From Rhodococcus sp. RD6.2 (GTDB taxonomy: Bacteria; Actinomycetota; Actinomycetes; Mycobacteriales; Mycobacteriaceae): a stretch of DNA of 64,000 bases. The position numbers were made by a program, and so were the translations under genes. The stretch covers positions 62,001 to 126,000 of the forward strand of contig NZ_CVQP01000012.1 of assembly GCF_001040705.1 (NCBI RefSeq), written 5' to 3'. The notes beneath the pieces were generated by a model. The model had not been told where the DNA came from, did not search any database, and saw nothing but the letters and a program-made list of their open reading frames with translations. Positions 26,039 to 36,681 of the stretch are shown one piece after another (positions within the stretch are counted from its first letter, which is position 1; each line of letters begins with the position of its first letter).

Positions 26039-26914
26039 TCACCAGTCCTTTCCCCGGTCGAGCAGTCCGAGCAGGTAGTCGCCGTAGCCTGATTTCACCA
26101 GGCTCTCGGCGCGCATGCGCAACGCGTCGTCGTCGATGAAGCCGCGGCGCCACGCCACCTCCTCGGGCACACCGATCTTGAGGCCCTGTCGCTGCTCGAT
26201 GGTGCGCACGTAGTTGGACGCGTCGAGCAGGGAGTCGAAGGTGCCGGTGTCGAGCCACGCAGTGCCGCGGGGGAGCACCTCGACCTGCAGGCGTCCGGCG
26301 TCCAGGTAGGCGAGGTTGACGTCGGTGATCTCGTATTCGCCGCGCGCAGACGGCCGCAGGTCGCGGGCGATGCCGACGACGTCGTTGTCGTAGAAGTACA
26401 GGCCCGGCACGGCGAACTGCGACTTCGGTGTCGCCGGCTTCTCCTCCAGCGACACCGCGCGACCGTTGTGATCGAACTCGATGACGCCGTAGGCGGACGG
26501 GTCGGACACCTGGTACGCGAACACCGCTCCGCCGGTGATGGATTCGAAGCGGCTGAGTTTGCTGCCGATCCCGGGGCCGTAGAAGATGTTGTCGCCCAAC
26601 ACGAGCGCGACGGTGTCGTTGCCGATGTGGTCGGCGCCGATGACGAACGCCTGGGCCAGGCCGTCGGGCCTGTCCTGTGTCGCGTAGGTGATGGAGACGC
26701 CGAACTGGGAGCCGTCGCCGAGCAGGCGGGTGAACTGTCCGGCGTCCTCGGGGGTGGTGACGACGAGGATGTCGCGGATGCCGGCGAGGATCAGGGTGGA
26801 CAGCGGGTAGTAGATCATCGGTTTGTCGTAGACGGGGACCAGCTGTTTGCTCACTCCGATCGTGATCGGGTGCAGCCGCGACCCCGTGCCGCCGGCCAGA
26901 ATGATTCCGCGCAT
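26039..26914 (-). CDS. rmlA: Glucose-1-phosphate thymidylyltransferase RmlA
   Basis: A 291-residue nucleotidyltransferase making dTDP-glucose from dTTP and glucose-1-phosphate. [77 protein letters not shown] and [17 protein letters not shown] are diagnostic. ATG 26914 is the family start; the longer open frame adds 81 residues without similarity. It is followed by rmlC one base later; it is divergent from the DedA gene. Confidence 0.95.
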   Translation of the reverse strand: MRGIILAGGTGSRLHPITIGVSKQLVPVYDKPMIYYPLSTLILAGIRDILVVTTPEDAGQFTRLLGDGSQFGVSITYATQDRPDGLAQAFVIGADHIGNDTVALVLGDNIFYGPGIGSKLSRFESITGGAVFAYQVSDPSAYGVIEFDHNGRAVSLEEKPATPKSQFAVPGLYFYDNDVVGIARDLRPSARGEYEITDVNLAYLDAGRLQVEVLPRGTAWLDTGTFDSLLDASNYVRTIEQRQGLKIGVPEEVAWRRGFIDDDALRMRAESLVKSGYGDYLLGLLDRGKDW

Positions 26915-27017
26915 GGGGAGCAGTGTTCCACGGTGTGGCCGCCGGCTCGGTGCCGTCGCGACATACTCACTGTCCTGATTGTCCGTTTGGCCGGGAAGGG
27001 TCGGTACGATCGATGCG

Positions 27018-27698
27018 GTGACTTCCGCACTCGCAGCCGCCACGACCTCCGATGGACTCTTCGGTGCCGTCGCCGACTGGGCAGTGGACCTGATGGATGC
27101 CATCGGGGGGCCGGGCGCAGGCATCGCCATCGGCATCGAGAACCTCTTCCCGCCCATCCCCAGCGAGGTGATCCTGCCGCTCGCGGGGTTCGCCGCCGCC
27201 CGCGGCTCGATGACCCTGGTCGAGGCGATCGCGTGGACGACGGCTGGCTCGCTGGTGGGGGCGCTCGTCCTCTACTGGATCAGTCTCGCCGTGGGAATGG
27301 ACCGCCTCACGCGCATCGTCGACCGGCTGCCACTGATCTCCGTCGACGACCTGCGGAAGGGGGAGGAGTGGTTCACCCGGCACGGAACCAAGGCCGTGTT
27401 CTTCGGCCGGATGGTGCCGCTGGTGCGCAGCGCGATCTCCGTCCCCGCGGGAGTCTCGCGGATGCCGCTCGGCACGTTCGTGCTGTACACCGTGCTCGGC
27501 AGCGGGATCTGGAACTCGATCTTCATCCTCGCCGGGTACTTCCTCGGGGAGAACTGGTCGCAGGTCGAGCGGTACTCCTCGGTTCTGCAGTACGTCGTGA
27601 TCGTCGTCGCCGTCGTCCTGGTCGGTCTGTACGTCCGGCGCACACTGGCGGCCCGGCGTGCGGCCGCCACATCCGCGCTCACGACCCGGGAGCGATGA
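27018..27698 (+). CDS. DedA/SNARE-associated family membrane protein
   Basis: A 226-residue protein with the DedA pattern: [23 protein letters not shown], a hairpin helix ([21 protein letters not shown]), [31 protein letters not shown] with the conserved Arg residues, and two later helices. DedA proteins are thought to flip undecaprenyl phosphate or phospholipids across the membrane. GTG 27018 is the preferred start, with TACGAT at 27005-27010 close enough for a leaderless transcript. The last 20 bases overlap the end of the convergent MDR gene. Confidence 0.87.
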   Translation: MTSALAAATTSDGLFGAVADWAVDLMDAIGGPGAGIAIGIENLFPPIPSEVILPLAGFAAARGSMTLVEAIAWTTAGSLVGALVLYWISLAVGMDRLTRIVDRLPLISVDDLRKGEEWFTRHGTKAVFFGRMVPLVRSAISVPAGVSRMPLGTFVLYTVLGSGIWNSIFILAGYFLGENWSQVERYSSVLQYVVIVVAVVLVGLYVRRTLAARRAAATSALTTRER

Positions 27699-28632
27699 CG
27701 AGGTTCCCCACCTTGTGCCCGGAATCTATCCGGGCGTAGGCGTCGGCGATGTCGCCCAGGCCGCCGAGTTCGTCCACGACCGGGGTCAACTTCCCCGCCG
27801 CAACCAGGTCGAGCAGATACCGGAAGTCGTCGGGCACCTCACCGGAGGTGCCGGTGTGGACGCCGCGCCGCGGCGTCGCCGTGGTCCACAGGTCGGCCGC
27901 GACGAGCAGGAGTCGCCCGTCGGCGGCGAGGACTCGTCTGCCGCGGGCGGGGGAGACGGTGCCGACGGTGTCGAGCACCACGTCGTAGCGGTCGGTGGTG
28001 TCGAACGGATCGGTCGTCGTGTAGTCCACGACCCGGTCGGCGCCGAGTCGGGTCGCCAGCGCGACGTTGGGGGTGCTCGTGACGGCGGTGACGCGGCCGC
28101 CGAGGAGGGTCGCGAGTTGGACGGCGCACGTTCCGACGGCTCCCGATGCGCCGTTGACGAGAACGGATGCGCCGGGACGCAACCGGGCCCGGTCCCGGAG
28201 GAAGTACAGCGCGGTCGTGCCGCCGAACAGGACCGCTGCGGCGTCCGTGTGGCTCACGTCCGCAGGTGTGGGGACGATGCGTCGGGCGGCGACCACGACG
28301 CGCTCGGCGTGCGCGCCCATCCGCATGCCGGTCATCCCGCTCACCCGATCGCCGACGTCGAAGGCGTCGACCTTCGGGCCGATCTGCTCGACGACGCCGG
28401 AGAAGGTGGTGCCCAGGATCGTGCGTCGTGGTCGGGTGACGCCGAACGCCAGACGTGCGAACGGGGCGAAGCCGTGGGGGAAGCGCGCACCCCGGATTCG
28501 AGCGTCGGCAACGGTGACCGCCGCCCTGTCGACGCGGACGAGTACCTCTCCCGCGCCGGGTTCGGGGGTGGGTACGTCGGCCACTCGCACGACGTCGGGT
28601 GGACCGTATCGATCGACTACTGCGGCCTTCAT
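27679..28632 (-). CDS. MDR-family NAD(P)H-dependent oxidoreductase (quinone reductase-like)
   Basis: A 317-residue zinc-free medium-chain dehydrogenase/reductase: MKAAVVDRYGPPDVVRVADVP at the start, ILGTTFSGVVEQIG, FGGTTALYFLR and the nucleotide-binding VNGASGAVGTCAVQLA. The catalytic zinc cysteines of true alcohol dehydrogenases are absent. Its promoter region holds two copies of a palindromic operator (28644-28657, 28677-28690) shared with the divergent TetR gene, so it is very likely repressed by that TetR and induced by a toxic compound. The end overlaps the DedA gene by 20 bases. Confidence 0.87.
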   Translation of the reverse strand: MKAAVVDRYGPPDVVRVADVPTPEPGAGEVLVRVDRAAVTVADARIRGARFPHGFAPFARLAFGVTRPRRTILGTTFSGVVEQIGPKVDAFDVGDRVSGMTGMRMGAHAERVVVAARRIVPTPADVSHTDAAAVLFGGTTALYFLRDRARLRPGASVLVNGASGAVGTCAVQLATLLGGRVTAVTSTPNVALATRLGADRVVDYTTTDPFDTTDRYDVVLDTVGTVSPARGRRVLAADGRLLLVAADLWTTATPRRGVHTGTSGEVPDDFRYLLDLVAAGKLTPVVDELGGLGDIADAYARIDSGHKVGNLVIAPGS

Positions 28633-28643
28633 CGGGTTTCTCC

Positions 28644-28690
28644 CTTACGCCTGTAAGTCTTGGTGTGAAGACTAGGCTTACAGGTGTAAG
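28644..28690. promoter_or_regulatory. Two TetR-type operators CTTACnnnnGTAAG
   Basis: CTTACGCCTGTAAG at 28644-28657 and CTTACAGGTGTAAG at 28677-28690 share arms CTTAC/GTAAG around a four-base centre; their centres are 33 bp apart, about three helical turns. They fill the 84-base gap between the divergent MDR and TetR starts. Confidence 0.75.
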
Positions 28691-28716
28691 TCTCGCAAGG
28701 GGTGTGGAAGGACGAC

Positions 28717-30395
<1,679 letters not shown>

Positions 30396-30557
30396 CCCCG
30401 GATCGTCTCAATCCCAGGCAGTGCGGGGTGTGACCCCCTCAGTTACGCTGCACCCGCGGGTGACCTGATCGTCCCTGCGGCACGGTGTTCAACGTCGACA
30501 CGGTGTTCTGTTGACCGTATCGACCGGCGGCCGCTGGGCCCTGGGAAGGATGTCACC

Positions 30558-31415
30558 ATGGCCGGTTCTCATCGCGCGCCCACCCGCTGGACCACCGCCC
30601 GTCGTGGTGCCGCACTCCACACCGTCGCCGTTGCGGCGACGCTCGGCACCGTCGGCTCCGCCGGGGTCTCCCACGCCGCACCGCCGGTCGACACCATCTG
30701 CTCGGAATTCGACGGGGACACCCTCCTCGCCCCGTGCGACATCAGCGACGACGGCACCGCGTCCGCGTCCGGCGCCGCCACCGCCTCGGCGGCAGCATCC
30801 GATCCCTACCGCGGTTTCGTCGGCATCGGCAGCGCCGGTGACGCACTGAACGACGGCGCACTCGGCTCGACGAACGTCGGCTCCTCGAACATCGGGTCCT
30901 CCAACACCGGGTCCTACAACACCGGGTTCGACAACGACGGTTGGGGCAACACGGGTTCCGGCAACTCCGGGTCCGGCAACGCGGGCTTCGGCAACGAGGG
31001 CTTCGGCAACACCGGCTCGTCCAACACGGGCGTCGGGAACACCGGCTGGTTCAACGACGGCTGGGCCAACACCGGCTCGGCGAACTCGGGTTCGCTCAAC
31101 ACCGGAACCGGCAATGTCGGCTGGGCCAACACGGGTTCCGCGAACGGCGGATTCGCCAACAGCGGTGACAACAACCTCGGGTGGGCCAACACCGGCTCCG
31201 CCAACGGCGGATTCGAGAACACGGGTGGCCTGAACCTCGGTTCCTCGAACAGCGGCTGGTTCAACATCGGTTACGGCAACACCGGCTGGTTCAACGTCGG
31301 CTCGTCCGAAACCGGGGTCGGGAACGTCGGTTCCGTCGAACTCGGCTACGGATCGAACGACGGCGGGACGTCCGAGGACCTCCCCGAGATCGCCAAGCAG
31401 CAGTTGGCGGAGTAA
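30558..31415 (+). CDS. Secreted NTGS-type pentapeptide-repeat protein 1
   Basis: A 285-residue protein: signal peptide to about residue 40 (cleavage near SHA-A), a two-cysteine segment (TICSEF and APCDIS), an Ala/Ser linker, then about 33 five-residue repeats of the N-[TSIA]-G-[SFWT]-x type (for example SSNIGSSNTGSYNTG), ending in an acidic tail SEDLPEIAKQQLAE. This is the Pentapeptide_2 repeat known from mycobacterial PPE-MPTR proteins, but there is no PPE domain. Repeats of this type form a right-handed quadrilateral beta-helix. GAAGGA precedes the ATG. It sits between rmlB and the galactofuranosyltransferase gene; an envelope role is inferred from place only. Confidence 0.82.
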   Translation: MAGSHRAPTRWTTARRGAALHTVAVAATLGTVGSAGVSHAAPPVDTICSEFDGDTLLAPCDISDDGTASASGAATASAAASDPYRGFVGIGSAGDALNDGALGSTNVGSSNIGSSNTGSYNTGFDNDGWGNTGSGNSGSGNAGFGNEGFGNTGSSNTGVGNTGWFNDGWANTGSANSGSLNTGTGNVGWANTGSANGGFANSGDNNLGWANTGSANGGFENTGGLNLGSSNSGWFNIGYGNTGWFNVGSSETGVGNVGSVELGYGSNDGGTSEDLPEIAKQQLAE

Positions 31416-31524
31416 ACCGCTCGGCACGACGGCGATTCGCCGCGCACACCAGCACACGTGACGGTACCGTCACGACCGCAGGGAACCGGATTTCACTGAG
31501 AGTTCGCTCGAGAGGGAGCACTCC

Positions 31525-32169
31525 ATGAAGACGTTCACGCGGTCCACCACCGGCCGGACGGCCGCCGTCGGGGCGGTGCTTGCGGCGCTCGCCGTCGCGG
31601 GCGCCGGAGCAGCGCAAGCGGACACCGGTTCCGGCGACACCGGGTCACTCAGACCCGCCGCCGCCGTCCACGCCTGCCAGCCCGTCGGGCTCGCGGACAT
31701 CGCGGTTCTCACGCAGGTCGCGGCTCCGGGGACGGTGCTGCCATGCCGCGAAATAGCGTCGGCACTCGGCATCGGATCGTCCGACCTCACCGCGACGGGA
31801 TCGTCGGGCGGTTCGGGCCCCGGCGGATCGTCCACCACCGCCAGCGCCGTCGGATCCAACAACGTCGGTGAGAACAACACCGGCTCCTACAACATCGGAC
31901 CGGACAACACCGGCTCCCACAACATCGGTTCCTCGAACACCGGGTCCGGGAACGTGGGGTCCGCGAACACCGGGTCCGGCAACGTCGGCTCCGCGAACAC
32001 CGGGTCCGGGAACGTGGGGTCCGCGAACACCGGATCCACCAACCTCGGCTCCGTGAACACGGGCTCGTCCAACACCGGTTCCGCCAACACCGGCTCCCTC
32101 GTCGAGGGCTTCGGCCTCACCGGCCTCGGGTCCGTGGCCATCGGATCCCTCGGCATCGGCTGGAACTGA
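31525..32169 (+). CDS. Secreted NTGS-type pentapeptide-repeat protein 2
   Basis: A 214-residue relative of the preceding gene with signal peptide (cleavage near AQA-D), a head domain with two cysteines (VHACQPVG and LPCREIAS), a Gly/Ser linker and about 18 NTGS-NxGS repeats that end in GLGSVAIGSLGIGWN. The repeats at the DNA level are nearly identical over a 60-bp period (about 31933-32034), which makes expansion or loss by slippage likely. GAGGGAG precedes the ATG. The head differs from protein 1 apart from the cysteine pair. Function unknown; a surface-exposed beta-helix is the best structural guess. Confidence 0.82.
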   Translation: MKTFTRSTTGRTAAVGAVLAALAVAGAGAAQADTGSGDTGSLRPAAAVHACQPVGLADIAVLTQVAAPGTVLPCREIASALGIGSSDLTATGSSGGSGPGGSSTTASAVGSNNVGENNTGSYNIGPDNTGSHNIGSSNTGSGNVGSANTGSGNVGSANTGSGNVGSANTGSTNLGSVNTGSSNTGSANTGSLVEGFGLTGLGSVAIGSLGIGWN

Positions 32170-32286
32170 CGGATCACCCACATCCCGGCGCGGGCACTGA
32201 CGAGGGGTCGGCTGCCGGTCGGTTGGTACTGTTCACCGCGAACGGTCAGGTACAAGTGGCCAGCACACACGGTTGGGGCGTACTCG

Positions 32287-34191
32287 ATGGAACAGGCATC
32301 TACGGTGGGAGATGCGACGGTGGCACACGATGTCGAGGCTCTCAAGGACGGACTGTCCGAGCCCGCTCCGCGTGACCGGTTGACTGCTCAGCGCGGACTG
32401 TTCGCGGCACCGTCGCCGCGTGTCCCGCAGAAAATGTACGTCGAGGTCAAGGGCGGTGCGATCGCCTCTCGAGCGGAACTCGTCCTGCACGAGGGCGCAC
32501 ACGCGAGCACCAACACCTACTTCGGCCGGTTCGCGGCCAGCTTCTGGCAGCGCTGGACCGCGGTCACGTCGGTTCGCCTCGAGCTGACGTACGCGACCAG
32601 CGGGTCCGCGGCCTTCTCGCTCCGCGCCTCCGACGCGCGTGGACGCAAGCGTCTCGTCGTCCGAAACGACGTCGCCGGATCGGGCACCCTGACGCTCGAA
32701 GGCAGGCTGGACCGGTTCGTCGACGGCGGCGCCCTGTGGCTCGAGGTCGACGCCCTCGAAGGCGACGTCACCGTCACCGAGGTCCAGTGGACCGTCGACG
32801 CCCCCGAGCACCTCCGTCCCGCCGCCGTCGTCATCTGCACGTTCAATCGCGCCGATGACTGCGCGGTCACCGTCGGCACTCTCGCAGGCGACGCGGGCGC
32901 GATGGCGGACATCGATGCGGTGTGCATCGTCGACCAGGGCACCGACCAGGTCCAGTCCCGGCCTGCGTTCGCAGACATCGCCGACAGCCTCGGCAGCAAA
33001 CTGATCTACCTGACGCAGCCGAATCTCGGTGGCGCAGGCGGATTTTCCCGCGGCATGCACGAGATCACCTCGGCACCCGGATCCGCGCACGCCAACGTCA
33101 TCCTCATGGACGACGACATCCTCTGCGAACCCGAGACCGTGCTCCGGATGAACGCGTTCGCGAACATGACGGTCAAGCCCGCGATCGTCGGCGCGCAGAT
33201 GCTGTCGCTGAGCAACCCGCAGATCCTGCACGTCAGCGCCGAGCGGGAGGTGCTCGACGAGATCACCGCGGGCGCCCTCACCCCCGGCGCGATGATGGGC
33301 GTCGACCTGGGCAAGAAGAACCAGGAACGACGGTTCGACGCGGGGTGGAACGGGTGGTGGACGTGCCTGCTCCCCGCCGAGGTCATCGCCGACTGCGGAC
33401 TGCCGCTTCCGCTGTTCTTCCAGTGGGACGACATCGAGTACGGCATTCGCGCGCGCTTCGCCGGGCACCCGACGATCACCCTGCCCAACGCGGGCGTGTG
33501 GCACGCGGACTTCCACCTCAAGGACTACGACGACTGGGCGCGCTACTTCAGCATTCGCAACGGTTTGATCGTGTCCGCGATCTACGGCCGTTTCGACGGC
33601 ACGACCATCGCCAAGTACCTCTTCCGCAAGATCAGTGAGCTGATCGTGTCGATGCAGTACGGGTTGGCCGCGACGTTCATCAAGGCGGCCGAGGACTTCC
33701 TCGCCGGACCCGACTTCCTCGAGGACGGCGGCCAGGCGGTGCTCGGTGAGATCCGGGCACTTCGGGCTCGCTACCCGGAGACCGTCGCGCGTCCGGCCGT
33801 CGAGGTCGGCGCCGAAGCCGACCCGCACACCCAGATGGACGTGTGGCAGTTCGAGCCGGACGAGAGCCGCGAGGGCCTGGTGCTCGCGAAGCGGGCCGTG
33901 CAGCAGTTCCTCGGCAAGGTCGACGGACGCCCGGTCACCATTCCCGCGCACTATGCCAACTGGTGGCACGTGTCCCTGTTCTCGCAGGCCACCGTCACGG
34001 ACGCATCGCAGGGTGCGGTCCGGGTGCGCAGGCGTGACAAGCAGACCGCGATCGACCTGACCCGGCAGGCGGCGAAGGTGTGCTGGCGGCTCCGCAAGGA
34101 AGCGCCGCAGATGAAGGCCACCTACGCGGATGCGCTGCCGCGGATCACGAGCCGGGAGAACTGGACGCGCCTCTACGGCACCGAGGCCTGA
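32287..34191 (+). CDS. glfT2: Galactofuranosyltransferase GlfT2-like (GT2)
   Basis: A 634-residue enzyme with an N-terminal beta-sandwich (TYFGRFAASFWQRWTAVTSVRLEL), a GT-A domain (VVICTFNRADDC, then QPNLGGAGGFSRGM and the metal-binding DDD of VILMDDDILCEP at about residues 275-277), the WDD of FFQWDDIEYG and the catalytic-site His of GVWHADFH. These match GlfT2, which polymerises galactan from UDP-galactofuranose with alternating beta-1,5 and beta-1,6 links at the inner membrane face. In mycobacteria glfT2 lies beside glf; no glf is in this window, so a paralogue specialised for another galactofuranan cannot be excluded. Confidence 0.82.
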   Translation: MEQASTVGDATVAHDVEALKDGLSEPAPRDRLTAQRGLFAAPSPRVPQKMYVEVKGGAIASRAELVLHEGAHASTNTYFGRFAASFWQRWTAVTSVRLELTYATSGSAAFSLRASDARGRKRLVVRNDVAGSGTLTLEGRLDRFVDGGALWLEVDALEGDVTVTEVQWTVDAPEHLRPAAVVICTFNRADDCAVTVGTLAGDAGAMADIDAVCIVDQGTDQVQSRPAFADIADSLGSKLIYLTQPNLGGAGGFSRGMHEITSAPGSAHANVILMDDDILCEPETVLRMNAFANMTVKPAIVGAQMLSLSNPQILHVSAEREVLDEITAGALTPGAMMGVDLGKKNQERRFDAGWNGWWTCLLPAEVIADCGLPLPLFFQWDDIEYGIRARFAGHPTITLPNAGVWHADFHLKDYDDWARYFSIRNGLIVSAIYGRFDGTTIAKYLFRKISELIVSMQYGLAATFIKAAEDFLAGPDFLEDGGQAVLGEIRALRARYPETVARPAVEVGAEADPHTQMDVWQFEPDESREGLVLAKRAVQQFLGKVDGRPVTIPAHYANWWHVSLFSQATVTDASQGAVRVRRRDKQTAIDLTRQAAKVCWRLRKEAPQMKATYADALPRITSRENWTRLYGTEA

Positions 34192-34195
34192 CTGG

Positions 34196-35752
34196 GTGAC
34201 GCAGACCGCTGAGCCCGCGACCGTGCCGCGTCATCGGCGCAGGTCGCGGGCGTCACGGTCGCTGTTGCCGCTCGCCGCGGGTCTGCTCGCGTCACTGATC
34301 GCCCTGGCCGGGGCGTGGATCCCGTCGTTCTGGTGGGACGAGGCGGCGACGATCGGCGCCGCCGATCGCACGATCCCCGAGCTGACGGAACTGCTCGGAC
34401 GCATCGACGCCGTCCACGGCGCGTACTACGCGCTGATGCACGCCTGGTTCGACGTCGTCGGGATCAGCGAGTTCACCGCGCGCCTGCCCAGCGCGGTCGC
34501 GGTCGGGGTTGCGGCCTCTGCCCTCGTCCAGCTGGCGCGGATCCTCGGGGGCACCCGGTTCGCCGTGGTTGCAGGCGCCGTTTTCATGATCTTGCCGAGG
34601 GTCACCTGGGCGGGAACCGAGGCCCGGTCTTACGCGATTGTCGCGGCACTCGGCGCCGTCACAGGTCTCGTACTCGTCGTTGCCCTCCGCTCGACGAAGC
34701 GCTGGTGGTGGGCGCTCTATGCGGTGCTGATCGCGCTGTCCGCGGTGGTGTTCCTCTATACCGCCGTTCTCGTCGTCGCCCACGCGGTGACCGTTGCCGC
34801 GACACCCGCACGGCATCGGCTGCGGTTCGTGGTCGCGGCCCTCGCCGCGGGGCTTCTCGCCACACCGTTCGCGGTCCTCGCGATCTCGCAGTCCAAGCAG
34901 ATCAGGTGGGTTCCACCGCTGGACGCGACGGTGGTGCAGACCGTCCTCGTCGAGCAGTGGTTCCCCGGTGCGCCGTGGTTCGCGCTCTGCTGCCTGGTGC
35001 TCGTCGTCGCGGGCGCGATCGCGCTGATCTGGCGCCGCGACGCCGCCGCGACGGCCGTGCTCGCCCTCGCCCTGCCGTGGATCCTCGTGCCGATCGCCAC
35101 CTTCCTCGCCTACTCGGCGTTCGCGAGCAACATCTACATCGGCCGATACCTGATCTTCACGACACCGGCGGTCGCGCTCGTCGTGGCACTCGCCGTCACC
35201 GCGTTGCGGTCCCGACTCGCGATCACGCTGGCACTGCTGGTGCTGGCAGCGACAGCCCTACCCGCCTACCTCGCGCAGCGGCAGCCGTGGGGAAAGCCGG
35301 GGGGCATGGACTACAGCACGATCGCCGACGACATCGCCGAGCGCGCAGCACCCGGTGACTGCGTTGCATTCGCGCCGTCGGTGTCGTGGCAGCCGACGTC
35401 ACTGCGGTCGGTCGAACAGGCCCGCCCCGGCGCGTTCGACGACCTCACCGACGTGGGATTCGGTGAATCCGCCGTCGACCGCGTCAGCCTCTGGGACTCG
35501 GATGCCACCGCCGATCAGGTCGCGAGGCGCGCACTGACCCGCGACTGCGACATCGTGTGGGTGGTCACGGACGGCGAACGGGACACGGCGAGCGAGTACC
35601 TGCACCCCGCCAACGTGTGGTGGCACTTCGCACCGTTCCACTTCGTGGACTCCGACCTGTACCGGGCATTGGCGAACGTCGGGTACGTGATCGACGACCG
35701 CGTGCCTGCCAACCACAGCCAACTCGTGCGGATGGTGCCCCGGACCGGGTAG
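34196..35752 (+). CDS. GT-C family membrane glycosyltransferase (GT39/ArnT-like)
   Basis: A 518-residue protein with about ten membrane helices in the first 400 residues and a soluble C-terminal domain. The first outside loop has SFWWDEAATIGAAD, the acidic pair in the place of the catalytic residues in polyprenyl-phosphate-sugar-dependent GT-C enzymes, followed by HGAYYALMHAWF and SEFTARLPSAVAVG as in the PMT/ArnT group. It starts with GTG 34196 only four bases after the glfT2-like gene, so it is cotranscribed. It may add mannose or arabinose to envelope glycan or lipid; M. tuberculosis has a GT-C gene (Rv3779) in this neighbourhood, but length and position differ. Confidence 0.75.
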   Translation: MTQTAEPATVPRHRRRSRASRSLLPLAAGLLASLIALAGAWIPSFWWDEAATIGAADRTIPELTELLGRIDAVHGAYYALMHAWFDVVGISEFTARLPSAVAVGVAASALVQLARILGGTRFAVVAGAVFMILPRVTWAGTEARSYAIVAALGAVTGLVLVVALRSTKRWWWALYAVLIALSAVVFLYTAVLVVAHAVTVAATPARHRLRFVVAALAAGLLATPFAVLAISQSKQIRWVPPLDATVVQTVLVEQWFPGAPWFALCCLVLVVAGAIALIWRRDAAATAVLALALPWILVPIATFLAYSAFASNIYIGRYLIFTTPAVALVVALAVTALRSRLAITLALLVLAATALPAYLAQRQPWGKPGGMDYSTIADDIAERAAPGDCVAFAPSVSWQPTSLRSVEQARPGAFDDLTDVGFGESAVDRVSLWDSDATADQVARRALTRDCDIVWVVTDGERDTASEYLHPANVWWHFAPFHFVDSDLYRALANVGYVIDDRVPANHSQLVRMVPRTG

Positions 35753-35760
35753 GAGCCCTG

Positions 35761-36681
35761 TCAGACCCAGTAGGAGACGCGTGAGCGGTAGTTACGCATC
35801 GCGACCAGCGCGATCGCCCAGCCGACCACGGTCACCGCAAGCACGATCAGCCAGTGGTAGAGCTGCTGATCCTCACCGAGCAGCGGTGCCCGCACGATGT
35901 CGAGGAAGTGGTACAGCGGGTTGATCTCGGCGATCTTGGCCCGATCCGCGTTGCCCGTCCCCTCGAGGGTCTTCTCGGTCCAGATGATCGGCGTCATGAA
36001 GAACAGCAACTGCACGATGCTGCCGAGCAGCGGTGCGATGTCGCGGTACCGCGTCGAGAGGATGCCGAACAGCAGCGACACCCAGATCGCGTTGATCGCG
36101 ATCAGGAACAGCGCCGGTATCGCCGCGATCGCCGTCCAGCTGATCGGCTGCGGGAAGATCGCGAAGATGATCACGTAGATGATGATGTTGTGCGCGAACA
36201 GGATCATCTGACGCCACACCAGGCGGTAGACGTGCACGCTCAACGGTGTCGGCAGCTGTTTGATCAGGCCCTCGTTGGACATGAACACGTCCGCGCCCTC
36301 GAGGATGGATCCGCTGATCAGGTTCCAGATGATGAAGCCGAGGGTGACGTACGGCAGGAACGAGGCGATGTCCATGTTGAACAACGTGCCGTACAGCAGA
36401 CCCATCGCGACCGCGGAGACGCCGGTGGCGATGGTGATCCAGAACGGGCCGAGCACGGACCGCTTGTACCGCTGCTTGATGTCCTGCCAGCCCAGGTGCA
36501 GCCACAGCTCGCGATGACCGAACCCGTCCCGCAGGTCCTGGAACGCTCGCCGGAAGGTCCGGGAATCGGGAGCCGCGGAGGTCAGGGATTCGGTGGGTGC
36601 TGCAGACACAGGGGACGACACTACCCGCCCGTTTTCCGTGGTCGCCGTACCGTCTTCGACGGTGACGTCACTGCCGCTCAA
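35761..36681 (-). CDS. wzm: Galactan/O-antigen-type ABC exporter permease Wzm
   Basis: A 306-residue ABC-2 permease with six hydrophobic segments after a cytoplasmic N-terminus; FGHRELWLHLGWQDIKQRYKRSVLGPFWITIATGVSAVAMGLLYG and NPLYHFLDIVRAPLLG are typical of polysaccharide exporters. With Wzt it should move lipid-linked galactan across the inner membrane. The start is TTG 36681, which lies 14 bases inside glfT1 and has GGGAGG five bases upstream; no ATG or GTG fits as well. Last gene of bpa-wzt-glfT1-wzm. It converges on the GT-C gene with an 8-base gap. Confidence 0.9.
   Translation of the reverse strand: MSGSDVTVEDGTATTENGRVVSSPVSAAPTESLTSAAPDSRTFRRAFQDLRDGFGHRELWLHLGWQDIKQRYKRSVLGPFWITIATGVSAVAMGLLYGTLFNMDIASFLPYVTLGFIIWNLISGSILEGADVFMSNEGLIKQLPTPLSVHVYRLVWRQMILFAHNIIIYVIIFAIFPQPISWTAIAAIPALFLIAINAIWVSLLFGILSTRYRDIAPLLGSIVQLLFFMTPIIWTEKTLEGTGNADRAKIAEINPLYHFLDIVRAPLLGEDQQLYHWLIVLAVTVVGWAIALVAMRNYRSRVSYWV

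Noticed and set aside
31860-32110. CRISPR array
   Set aside because: The regular repeats are 15-bp coding repeats in frame with the NTGS protein; there are no unique spacers.
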